Assembly: GCF_029227915.1 (NCBI RefSeq)
Contig: NC_079879.1
Location: 14,386,001-14,450,000 of the forward strand
DNA length: 64,000 bases
Source: Hydractinia symbiolongicarpus
Taxonomy: Eukaryota > Cnidaria > Hydrozoa > Anthoathecata > Hydractiniidae
Direction: 5' to 3'
Position 1 is the first letter of the stretch. Each line of letters opens with the position of its first letter. Shown one piece after another: positions 40,605 through 53,544 of the stretch. The position numbers were made by a program, and so were the translations under genes. The notes under the pieces were generated by a model. It had not been told where the DNA came from, did no database searches, and worked only from the letters and a program-made list of their open reading frames with translations.

Positions 40605-43600
40605 TCTATAAAGGCTGTAATATGGCCTTTTGCAGTCTAATAAAGGCCTCATACGTAAATCACGTGGTTCCATTTCTCTGTGCAGGTTACCATTGGACTA
40701 TTCCTTCCGGGATCAATGCGCTTCAACGTCCCAAGTCGTTTTCATTATCGCCGTTGCCCTACAACACTCTTAACTACGTTCACAGTCCTAAAAAGGCCCT
40801 AATATGGCCTTTTGCAGTCTAATAAAGGCCTCACACGCAAATCACGTGGTTTCACCTGTCTGCGCAGTTTACCAATGGCCTAGTCCTTCCAGTCTTAATG
40901 CTCTACAACGTCCCAAGTCGTTTTCATTAGTGTCGTTGCCTTACAACACTCTTAACTACGTGCACAGTCCTATAAAGGCTGTAATATGGTCTTTGCAGTC
41001 TAATAAAGGCTTCACACGTAAATCACGCGATTTCACCTGCCTACACAGGTTACCTTTGGACTAATCGTTCCAGTCTCAATGTCCTACAACGTCCCAAGTC
41101 GTTTTCATTAGCGCCGTTGCTTTACAACACTCTTAACCACGTGCATAATCCTATAAAGGCTGTAATATGGCCTTCTGCAGTCTAATCCATGCCTCACACG
41201 TAAATCACGTGGTTCCATTTGCCTGCGCAAGTTACCATTGGACTAATCGTTCCAGTCTCAATGTGCTACAACGTCCCAGGTCGTTTTCATTAGCGCCGTT
41301 GCCTTACAACACTTTTAACTACGTGCACAGTCCTATAAAGGCTGTAATATGGCCTTCTGCAGTCTAATAAAGGCTTCACACGCAAATCACGTGGTTTCAC
41401 CTGCCTGCGCAGGTTACCTTTGGACTAATCGTTCCAGTCTCAATGCGCTACAACGTCCCAAGATGTTTTCATTGGCGAAGTTGCCTTACAACACTCTTAA
41501 CTACGTGCACAGTCCTATAAAGGCTGTAATATGGTCCTTGCAGTCTAATAAAGGCCTCACACGTAAATCACGTGGTTCCATTTGCCTGTGCAGGTTACCA
41601 TTGGACTATTCCTTACAGTCTCAATGCGCTACAGCGTCCCAAGTCGATTTCATTAGCGCCGTTGCCTTACAACACTCTTAACTACGTGCACAGTCGTATA
41701 AAGGCTGTAATATGGCCTTTTGCAGTCTAATAAAGGCCTCATACGTAAATCACGTGGTTCCATTTGCCTGTGCAGGTTACCATTGAACTATTCCTTCCAG
41801 TCTCAATGCGCTTCAACGTCCCAAGTCGTTTTCATTATCGCCGTTGCCTTACAACACTCTTAACTACGTTCACAGTCCTAAAAAGGCTGTAATATGGCCT
41901 TTTGTAGTCTAATAAAGGCCTCACACGCAAATCACGTATTTTCACCTGTCTGCGCAGTTCACCATTGGCCTAGTCCTTCCAGTCTCAATGCGCTACAACG
42001 TCCCAAGTCGTTTTCATTAGTGTCGTTGCCTTACAACACTCTTAACTACGTGCACAGTCCTATAAAGGCTGTAATATGGTCTTTGCAGTCTAATAAAGGC
42101 TTCACACGTAAATCACGTGAGTTCACATGCCTGCGCAGGTTACCTTTGGACTAATCGTTCCAGTCTCAATGTGCTACAACGTCCCAAGTCGTTTTCATTA
42201 GCGCCGTTGCTTTACAACACTCTTAACTACGTGCATAATCCTATAAAGGCTGTAATATGGCCTTTGCAGTCTAATAAAGGCTTCACACGTAAATCACGTG
42301 ATTTCACCTGCCTGCGCAGGTTACCTTTGGACTAATCGTTCCTGTCTCAATGTGCTACAACGTCCCAAGTCGTTTTCATTAGCGCCGTTGCTTTACAACA
42401 CTCTTAACTACGTGTAAAATCCTATAAAGGCTGTAATATGGTCTTCTGCAGTCTAATAAATGCCTCACACGTAAATCACGTGGTTCCATTTGCCTGCGCA
42501 TGTTACCATTGGCCTAGTCCTTCAAGTCTCAATGTGCTACAACGTCCCAGGTCGTTTTCATTAGCGCCGTTGCCTTACAACACTCTTAGCTACGTGCACA
42601 GTCCTATAAAGGCTGTAAAATCGCCTTTTGCAGTCTAATAAAGGCCTCACACGTAAATCACGTGGTTCCATTTGCCTGTGCAGGTTACCATTGGACTATT
42701 CCTTACAGTCTCAATGCATTAGAGCGTCCCAAGTCGTTTTCATTAGCGCTGTTGCCTTACAACACTCCTAACTACGTGCACAGTCGTATAAAGGCTGTAA
42801 TATGGCCTTTTGCAGTCTAATAAAGGCCTCATACGTAAATCACGTGGTTCCATTTGCCTGTGCAGGTTACCATTGTATTATTCCTTCCAGTCTCAATGCG
42901 CTTCAACGTCCCAAGTCGTTTTTATTATCGCCGTTGCCTTACAACACTCTTAACTACGTGCACAGTCCTATAAAGGCTGTAATATGGCCTTTTGCAGTCT
43001 AATAAAGGCCTCACTCGCAAATCACGTGGTTTCACCTGTCTGCGCAGTTTACCATTGGCCTAGTCCTTCCAGTCTCAATGCGCTACAACGTCCCAGGTCG
43101 TTTTCATTAGTGTCGTTGCCTTACAACACTCCTAACTACGTGCAGAGTCCTATAAATGCTGTAATATGGCCTTTTGCAGTCTAATAAAGGCCTCACACGT
43201 AAATCACGTGGTTTCACCTGCCTGCGCAAGTTACCTTCGGACTTATCGTTCAATTCTTAATGCGCTACAACGTCCCAAGTTGTATTCATTGGCGAAGTTG
43301 CCTTAGAACTCTCTTAACTACGTGCACAGTCCTATAAAGGCTGTAATATCGCCTTTTGCAGTCTAATAAAGGCCTCACACGTAAATCACGTGGTTCCATT
43401 TGCCTGTGCAGGTTACCATTGGACTATTCCTTACAGTCTCAATGCATTAGAGCGTCCCAAGTCGTTTTCATTAGCGCCGTTGCCTTACAACACTCCTAAC
43501 TACGTGCACAGTCGTATAAAGGCTGTAATATGGCCTTTTGCAGTCTAATAAAGGCCTCATACGTAAATCACGTGGTTCCATTTGCCTGTGCAGGTTACCA

Positions 43601-44949
43601 TTGTACTATTCCTTCCAGTCTCAATGCGCTTCAACGTCCCAAGTCGTTTTCATTATCGCCGTTGCCTTACAACACTCTTAACTACGTGCACAGTCCTATA
43701 AAGGCTGTAATATGGCCTTTTGCAGTCTAATAAAGGCCTCACACGTAAATCACGTAGTTCCATCTGCCTGTGCAGGTTACCAGTGGACTAGTCGTTCCAG
43801 TCTCAATGCGCTACAACGTCCCGAGATGTTTTCACTGGCAAAGTTGCCTTAGAACACTCTTAACTACGTGCACAGTCCTATAAAGGCTGTAATATGGCCT
43901 TTGGCAGTCCAATAAAGGCCTAACACGTAAATCACGTGGTTTCACCTGCCTGTGCAGGTTACCTTTGGACTAATCGTTCCACTCTCAATGCGCTACAACG
44001 TCCCGAGATGTTTTCACTGGCAAAGTTGCCTTAGAACACTCTTAACTACGTGCACAGTCCTATAAAAGCTGTAATATCGCCTTTTGCAGTCTAATAAAGG
44101 CCTCACACGTAAATCATGTGGTTCCATTTGCCTGTGCAGGTTACCATTGGACTATTCCTTACAGTCTCAATGCGCTACAGCGTTCCAAGTCGTTTTCATT
44201 AGCGCCGTTGCCCTACAACACTCTTAACTACGTTCACAGTCCTAAAAATGCTGTAATATGGCCTTTTGCAGTCTAATAAAGGCCTCACACGGAAATCACG
44301 TGGTTTCACCTGTGTGCGCAGTTTACCATTGGCCTAGTCCTTCCAGTCTCAATGCGCTACAACGTCCCAAGTCGTTTTCATTAGTGTCGTTGCCTTACAA
44401 CACTCTTAACTACGTGCACAGTCCTATAAAGGCTGTAATATGGTCTTTGCAGTCTAATAAAGGCTTCACACGTAAATCACGTGATTTCACCTGCCTGCGC
44501 AGGTTACCTTTGGACTAATCGTTCCAGTCTCAATGTGCTACAACGTCCCAAGTCGTTTTCATTAACGCCGTTGCTTTACAACACTCTTAACTACGTGCAT
44601 AATCCTATAAAGGCTGTAATATGGCCTTCTGCAGTCTAATCCATGCCTCACACGTAAATCACGTGGTTCCATTTGCCTGTGCAAGTTACCATTGGCCTAG
44701 TCCTTCAAGTCTCAATGTGCTACAACGTCCCAGGTCGTTTTCATTAGCGCCGTTGCCTTACAACACTTTTAACTACGTGCACAGTCCTATAAAGGCTGTA
44801 ATATGGCCTTTTGCAGTCTAATAAAGGCCTCACACGCAAATCACGTGGTTTTACCTGTCTGCGCAGTTTACCATTGGCCTAGTCCTTCCAGTCTCAATGC
44901 GCTACAACGTCCCAAGTCGTTTTCATTAGTGTCGTTGCCTTACAACACC

Positions 44950-47863
44950 CTTAACTACGTGCACAGTCGTATAAAGGCTGTAATATGGCCTTTTGCAGTC
45001 TAATAAAGGCCTCATACGTAAATCACGTGGTTCCATTTGCCTGTGCAGGTTACCATTGCACTATTCCTTCCAGTCTCAATGCGCTACAACGTCCCGAGAT
45101 GTTTTCACTGGCAAAGTTGTCTTAGAACACTCTTAACTACGTGCACAGTCCTATAAAGGCTGTAATATCGCCTTTTGCAGTCTAATAAAGGCCTCACACG
45201 TAAATCATGTGGTTCCAATTGCCTGTGCAGGTTACCATTGGACTATTCCTTACAGTCTCAATGCGCTACAGCGTTCCAAGTCGTTTTCATTAGCGCCGTT
45301 GCCCTACAACACTCTTAACTACGTTCACAGTCCTAAAAATGCTGTAATATGGCCTTTTGCAGTCTAATAAAGGCCTCACACGCAAATCACGTGGTTTCAC
45401 CTGTCTGCGCAGTTTACCATTGGCCTAGTCCTTCCAGTCTCAATGCGCTACAACGTCCCAAGTCGTTTTCATTAGTGTCGTTGCCTTACAACACTCTTAA
45501 CTACGTGCACAGTCCTATAAAGGCTGTAATATGGTCTTTGCAGTCTAATAAAGGCTTCACACGTAAATCACGTGATTTCACCTGCCTGCGCAGGTTACCT
45601 TTGGACTAATCGTTCCAGTCTCAATGTGCTACAACGTCCCAAGTCGTTTTCATTAGCGCCGTTGCTTTACAACACTCTTAACTACGTGCATAATCCTATA
45701 AAGGCTGTAATATGGCCTTCTGCAGTCTAATCCATGCCTCACACGTAAATCACGTGGTTCCATTTGCCTGTGCAAGTTACCATTGGCCTAGTCTTTCAAG
45801 TCTCAATGTACTACAACGTCCCAGGTTGTTTTCATTAGCGCCGTTGCCTTACAACACTTTTAACTACGTGCAGAGTCCTATAAAGGCTTTTAACTACGTG
45901 CAGAGTCCTATAAAGGCTAATAAAGGCCTCACACGCAAATCACGTGGTTTTACCTGTCTGCGCAGTTTACCATTGGCCTAGTCCTTCCAGTCTCAATGCG
46001 CTACAACGTCCCAAGTCGTTTTCATTAGTGTCGTTGCCTTACAACACTCTTAACTACGTGCACAGTCGTATAAAGGCTGTAATATGGCCTTTTGCACTCT
46101 AATAAAGGCCTCATACGTAAATCACGTGGTTCCATTTGCCTGTGCAGGTTACCATTCTACTATTCCTTCCAGTCTCAATGCGCTTCAACGTCCCAAGTCG
46201 TTTTCATTATCGCCGTTGCCTTACAACACTCTTAACTACGTGCACAGTCCTATAAAGGCTGTAATATGTCCTTTTGCAGTCTAATAAAGGCCTCACACGC
46301 AAATCACGTGGTTTCACCTGTCTGCACAGTTTACCATTGGCCTAGTCCTTCCAGTCTCAATGCGCTACAACGTCCCAAGTCGTTATCATTAGTGTCGTTT
46401 CCTTACAACACCCTTAACTACGTGCACAGTCGTATAAAGGCTGTAATATGGCCTTTTGCAGTCTAATAAAGGCCTCATACGTAAATCACGTGGTTCCATT
46501 TGCCTGTGCAGGTTACCATTGCACTATTCCTTCCAGTCTCAATGCGCTACAACGTCCCGAGATGTTTTCACTGGCAAAGTTGTCTTAGAACACTCTTAAC
46601 TACGTGCACAGTCCTATAAAGGCTGTAATATCGCCTTTTGCAGTCTAATAAAGGCCTCACACGTAAATCATGTGGTTCCAATTGCCTGTGCAGGTTACCA
46701 TTGGACTATTCCTTACAGTCTCAATGCGCTACAGCGTTCCAAGTCGTTTTCATTAGCGCCGTTGGCGTACAACACTCTTAACTACGTTCACAGTCCTAAA
46801 AATGCTGTAATATGGCCTTTTGCAGTCTAATAAAGGCCTCACACGCAAATCACGTGGTTTCACCTGTCTGCGCAGTTTACCATTGGCCTAGTCCTTCCAG
46901 TCTCAATGCGCTACAACGTCCCAAGTCGTTTTCATTAGTGTCGTTGCCTTACAACACTCTTAACTACGTGCACAGTCCTATAAAGGCTGTAATATGGTCT
47001 TTGCAGTCTAATAAAGGCTTCACACGTAAATCACGTGATTTCACCTGCCTGCGCAGGTTACCTTTGGACTAATCGTTCCAGTCTCAATGTGCTACAACGT
47101 CCCAAGTCGTTTTCATTAGCGCCGTTGCTTTACAACACTCTTAACTACGTGCATAATCCTATAAAGGCTGTAATATGGCCTTCTGCAGTCTAATCCATGC
47201 CTCACACGTAAATCACGTGGTTCCATTTGCCTGTGCAAGTTACCATTGGCCTAGTCCTTCAAGTCTCAATGTACTACAACGTCCCAGGTTGTTTTCATTA
47301 GCGCCGTTGCCTTACAACACTTTTAACTACGTGCAGAGTCCTATAAAGGCTTTTAACTACGTGCAGAGTCCTATAAAGGCTAATAAAGGCCTCACACGCA
47401 AATCACGTGGTTTTACCTGTCTGCGCAGTTTACCATTGGCCTAGTCCTTCCAGTCTCAATGCGCTACAACGTCCCAAGTCGTTTTCATTAGTGTCGTTGC
47501 CTTACAACACTCTTAACTACGTGCACAGTCGTATAAAGGCTGTAATATGGCCTTTTGCACTCTAATAAAGGCCTCATACGTAAATCACGTGGTTCCATTT
47601 GCCTGTGCAGGTTACCATTCTACTATTCCTTCCAGTCTCAATGCGCTTCAACGTCCCAAGTCGTTTTCATTATCGCCGTTGCCTTACAACACTCTTAACT
47701 ACGTGCACAGTCCTATAAAGGCTGTAATATGTCCTTTTGCAGTCTAATAAAGGCCTCACACGCAAATCACGTGGTTTCACCTGTCTGCACAGTTTACCAT
47801 TGGCCTAGTCCTTCCAGTCTCAATGCGCTACAACGTCCCAAGTCGTTATCATTAGTGTCGTTG
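44950..47863 (+). repeat. 1463-bp duplication within the satellite
   Basis: About 44950-46400 and 46412-47863 match at offset 1463. Both contain the same rearranged monomer, a 30-bp tandem duplication (45861-45920 and 47324-47383) that skips part of the monomer start, which proves block duplication. Confidence 0.85.
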
Positions 47864-50800
47864 CCTTACAACACTCCTAACTACGTGCAGAGTCCTATAA
47901 AGGCTGTAATATGGCCTTTTGCAGTCTAATAAAGACCTCACACGTAAATCACGTGGTTTCACCTGCCTGCGCAGGTTACCTTTGGACTAATCGTTCCATT
48001 CTTAATGCGCTACAACGTCCCAAGTTGTTTTCATTGGTGAAGTTGCCTTAGAACTCTCTTAACTACGTGCACAGTCCTATAAAGGCTGTAATATGGCCTT
48101 TTGCAGTCTAATAAAGGCCTCTCACGTAAATCACGTGGTTCCATCTGCCTGTGCAGGTTACCAGTGGACTATTCCTTCCAGTCTCAATGCGCTTCAACGT
48201 CCCAAGTCGTTTTCATTATCGCCGTTGCCCTACAACACTCTTAACTACGTTCACAGTCCTAAAAAGGCTCTAATATGGCCTTTTGCAGTCTAATAAAGGC
48301 TTCACACGTTAATCACGTGATTTCACCTCCCTGCGCAGGTTATCTTTGGACGAATCGTTCCAGTCTCAATGTGCTTCAACGTCCCAAGTCGTTTTCATTA
48401 TCGCCGTTGCCTTACAACACTCTTAACTACGTTCACAGTCCTATAAAGGCTGTAATATGGCCTTTTGCAGTCTAATAAAGGCCTCACACGCAAATCACGT
48501 GGTTTCACCTGTCTGCGCAGCTTACCATTGGCCTAGTCCTTCCAGTCTCAATGCGCTACAACGTCCCAAGTCGTTTTCATTAGTGTCGTTGCCTTACAAC
48601 ACTCTTAACTACGTGCACAGTCCTATAAAGGCTGTAATATGGTTTTTGCAGTCTAATAAAGGCCTCACACGTAAATCAAGTGGTTCCATTTGCCTGTGCA
48701 GGTTACCATTGGACTATTCCTTACAGTCTCAATGCGCTACAGCGTCCCAAGTCGTTTTTATTAGCGCCGTTGCCTTACAACACTCTTAACTACGTGCACA
48801 GTCGTATAAAGGCTGTAATATGGTCTTTGCAGTCTAATAAAGGCTTCACACGTAAATCACGTGATTTCACCTGCCTGTGCAAGTTACCATTGGCCTAATC
48901 CTTCAAGTTTCAATGTGCTACAACGTCCCAGGTCGTTTTCATTAGCGCCGTTGCCTTACAACACTTTTAACTACATGCACAGTCCTATAAAGGCTGTAAT
49001 ATGGCCTTTTGCAGTCTAATAAAGGCTTCACACGTAAATCACGTGGTTTCACCTGCCTGTGCAGGTTACCTTTGGACTAATCGTTCCAGTCTCAATGCGC
49101 TACAACGTCCCAAGATGTTTTCATTGGCGAAGTTGCCTTTGAACACTCTTAACTACGTTCACAGTCCTAAAAAGGCTCTAATATGGCCTTTTGCAGTCTA
49201 ATAAAGGCTTCACACGTTAATCACGTGATTTCACCTCCCTGCGCAGGTTATCTTTGGACGAATCGTTCCAGTCTCAATGTGCTTCAACGTCCCAAGTCGT
49301 TTTCATTATCGCCGTTGCCTTACAACACTCTTAACTACGTTCACAGTCCTATAAAGGCTGTAATATGGCCTTTTGCAGTCTAATAAAGGCCTCACACGCA
49401 AATCACGTGGTTTCACCTGTCTGCGCAGCTTACCATTGGCCTAGTCCTTCCAGTCTCAATGCGCTACAACGTCCCAAGTCGTTTTCATTAGTGTCGTTGC
49501 CTTACAACACTCTTAACTACGTGCACAGTCCTATAAAGGCTGTAATATGGTTTTTGCAGTCTAATAAAGGCCTCACACGTAAATCAAGTGGTTCCATTTG
49601 CCTGTGCAGGTTACCATTGGACTATTCCTTACAGTCTCAATGCGCTACAGCGTCCCAAGTCGTTTTTATTAGCGCCGTTGCCTTACAACACTCTTAACTA
49701 CGTGCACAGTCGTATAAAGGCTGTAATATGGTCTTTGCAGTCTAATAAAGGCTTCACACGTAAATCACGTGATTTCACCTGCCTGTGCAAGTTACCATTG
49801 GCCTAATCCTTCAAGTTTCAATGTGCTACAACGTCCCAGGTCGTTTTCATTATCGCCGTTGCCTTACAACACTTTTAACTACATGCACAGTCCTATAAAG
49901 GCTGTAACATGGCCTTTTGCAGTCTAATAAAGGCTTCACACGTAAATCACGTGGTTTCACCTGCCTGTGCAGGTTACCTTTGGACTAATCGTTCCAGTCT
50001 CAATGCGCTACAACGTCCCAAGATGTTTTCATTGGCGAAGTTGCCTTTGAACACTCTTAACTACGTGCACAGTCCTATAAAGGCTGTAATATGGCCTTTT
50101 GCAGTCTAATAAATGCCTCACACGTAAATCACGTGGTTCCCTTTGCCTGCGCAAGTTACCATTGGCCTAGTCCCTCAAGTCTCAATGTGCTACAACGTCC
50201 CAGGTAGTTTTCATTAGCGCGGTTGCCTTACAACACTTTCAACTACGTGCACAGTCCTATAAAGGCTATAATATGGCCTTTTGCAGTCTAATAAAGGCTT
50301 CACACGCAAATCACGTGGTTTCACCTGCCTCCACAGGTTACCTTTGGACTAATCGTTCCAGTCTCAATGCGCTACAACGTCCCAAGATGTTTTCATTGGC
50401 GAAGTTGCCTTAGAACACTCTTAACTACGTGCACAGTCCTATAAAGGCTGTAATATCGCCTTTTGCAGTCTAATAAAGGCCTCACACGTAAATCACGTGG
50501 TTCCATTTGCCTGTGCAGGTTACCATTGGACTATTCCTTACAGTCTCAATGCGCTACAGCGTCTCAAGTCGTTTTCATTAGCGCCGTTGCCTTACAACAC
50601 TCTTAACTACGTGCACAGTCCTATAAAGGCTGTAATATGTCCTTTTGCAGTCTAATAAAGGCCTCACACGCAAATCACGTGGTTTCACCTGTCTGCACAG
50701 TTTACCATTGGCCTAGTCCTTCCAGTCTCAATGCGCTACAACGTCCCAAGTCGTTATCATTAGTGTCGTTGCCTTACAACACTCCTAACTACGTGCAGAG

Positions 50801-53544
50801 TCCTATAAAGGCTGTAATATGGCCTTTTGCAGTCTAATAAAGACCTCACACGTAAATCACGTGGTTTCACCTGCCTGCGCAGGTTACCTTTGGACTAATC
50901 GTTCCATTCTTAATGCGCTACAACGTCCCAAGTTGTTTTCATTGGTGAAGTTGCCTTAGAACTCTCTTAACTACGTGCACAGTCCTATAAAGGCTGTAAT
51001 ATGGCCTTTTGCAGTCTAATAAAGGCCTCTCACGTAAATCACGTGGTTCCATCTGCCTGTGCAGGTTACCAGTGGACTATTCCTTCCAGTCTCAATGCGC
51101 TTCAACGTCCCAAGTCGTTTTCATTATCGCCGTTGCCCTACAACACTCTTAACTACGTTCACAGTCCTAAAAAGGCTCTAATATGGCCTTTTGCAGTCTA
51201 ATAAAGGCTTCACACGTTAATCACGTGATTTCACCTCCCTGCGCAGGTTATCTTTGGACGAATCGTTCCAGTCTCAATGTGCTTCAACGTCCCAAGTCGT
51301 TTTCATTATCGCCGTTGCCTTACAACACTCTTAACTACGTTCACAGTCCTATAAAGGCTGTAATATGGCCTTTTGCAGTCTAATAAAGGCCTCACACGCA
51401 AATCACGTGGTTTCACCTGTCTGCGCAGCTTACCATTGGCCTAGTCCTTCCAGTCTCAATGCGCTACAACGTCCCAAGTCGTTTTCATTAGTGTCGTTGC
51501 CTTACAACACTCTTAACTACGTGCACAGTCCTATAAAGGCTGTAATATGGTTTTTGCAGTCTAATAAAGGCCTCACACGTAAATCAAGTGGTTCCATTTG
51601 CCTGTGCAGGTTACCATTGGACTATTCCTTACAGTCTCAATGCGCTACAGCGTCCCAAGTCGTTTTTATTAGCGCCGTTGCCTTACAACACTCTTAACTA
51701 CGTGCACAGTCGTATAAAGGCTGTAATATGGTCTTTGCAGTCTAATAAAGGCTTCACACGTAAATCACGTGATTTCACCTGCCTGTGCAAGTTACCATTG
51801 GCCTAATCCTTCAAGTTTCAATGTGCTACAACGTCCCAGGTCGTTTTCATTAGCGCCGTTGCCTTACAACACTTTTAACTACATGCACAGTCCTATAAAG
51901 GCTGTAATATGGCCTTTTGCAGTCTAATAAAGGCTTCACACGTAAATCACGTGGTTTCACCTGCCTGTGCAGGTTACCTTTGGACTAATCGTTCCAGTCT
52001 CAATGCGCTACAACGTCCCAAGATGTTTTCATTGGCGAAGTTGCCTTTGAACACTCTTAACTACGTTCACAGTCCTAAAAAGGCTCTAATATGGCCTTTT
52101 GCAGTCTAATAAAGGCTTCACACGTTAATCACGTGATTTCACCTCCCTGCGCAGGTTATCTTTGGACGAATCGTTCCAGTCTCAATGTGCTTCAACGTCC
52201 CAAGTCGTTTTCATTATCGCCGTTGCCTTACAACACTCTTAACTACGTTCACAGTCCTATAAAGGCTGTAATATGGCCTTTTGCAGTCTAATAAAGGCCT
52301 CACACGCAAATCACGTGGTTTCACCTGTCTGCGCAGCTTACCATTGGCCTAGTCCTTCCAGTCTCAATGCGCTACAACGTCCCAAGTCGTTTTCATTAGT
52401 GTCGTTGCCTTACAACACTCTTAACTACGTGCACAGTCCTATAAAGGCTGTAATATGGTTTTTGCAGTCTAATAAAGGCCTCACACGTAAATCAAGTGGT
52501 TCCATTTGCCTGTGCAGGTTACCATTGGACTATTCCTTACAGTCTCAATGCGCTACAGCGTCCCAAGTCGTTTTTATTAGCGCCGTTGCCTTACAACACT
52601 CTTAACTACGTGCACAGTCGTATAAAGGCTGTAATATGGTCTTTGCAGTCTAATAAAGGCTTCACACGTAAATCACGTGATTTCACCTGCCTGTGCAAGT
52701 TACCATTGGCCTAATCCTTCAAGTTTCAATGTGCTACAACGTCCCAGGTCGTTTTCATTATCGCCGTTGCCTTACAACACTTTTAACTACATGCACAGTC
52801 CTATAAAGGCTGTAACATGGCCTTTTGCAGTCTAATAAAGGCTTCACACGTAAATCACGTGGTTTCACCTGCCTGTGCAGGTTACCTTTGGACTAATCGT
52901 TCCAGTCTCAATGCGCTACAACGTCCCAAGATGTTTTCATTGGCGAAGTTGCCTTTGAACACTCTTAACTACGTGCACAGTCCTATAAAGGCTGTAATAT
53001 GGCCTTTTGCAGTCTAATAAATGCCTCACACGTAAATCACGTGGTTCCCTTTGCCTGCGCAAGTTACCATTGGCCTAGTCCCTCAAGTCTCAATGTGCTA
53101 CAACGTCCCAGGTAGTTTTCATTAGCGCGGTTGCCTTACAACACTTTCAACTACGTGCACAGTCCTATAAAGGCTATAATATGGCCTTTTGCAGTCTAAT
53201 AAAGGCTTCACACGCAAATCACGTGGTTTCACCTGCCTCCACAGGTTACCTTTGGACTAATCGTTCCAGTCTCAATGCGCTACAACGTCCCAAGATGTTT
53301 TCATTGGCGAAGTTGCCTTAGAACACTCTTAACTACGTGCACAGTCCTATAAAGGCTGTAATATCGCCTTTTGCAGTCTAATAAAGGCCTCACACGTAAA
53401 TCACGTGGTTCCATTTGCCTGTGCAGGTTACCATTGGACTATTCCTTACAGTCTCAATGCGCTACAGCGTCTCAAGTCGTTTTCATTAGCGCCGTTGCCT
53501 TACAACACTCTTAACTACGTGCACAGTCCTATAAAGGCTGTAAT
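47729..53544 (+). repeat. Two tandem 16-monomer higher-order units (2908 bp)
   Basis: 47729-50636 and 50637-53544 are near-identical at offset 2908 (16 monomers). Diagnostic variants (ATGTCCTTTTGCAG at 47729/50637, the AATCAAGTGG monomer, CTCCCTGCGCAGG) recur at the same places. Each unit also holds an internal 5-monomer duplication at offset 908 (48275/49183, and 51183/52091). Confidence 0.9.
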
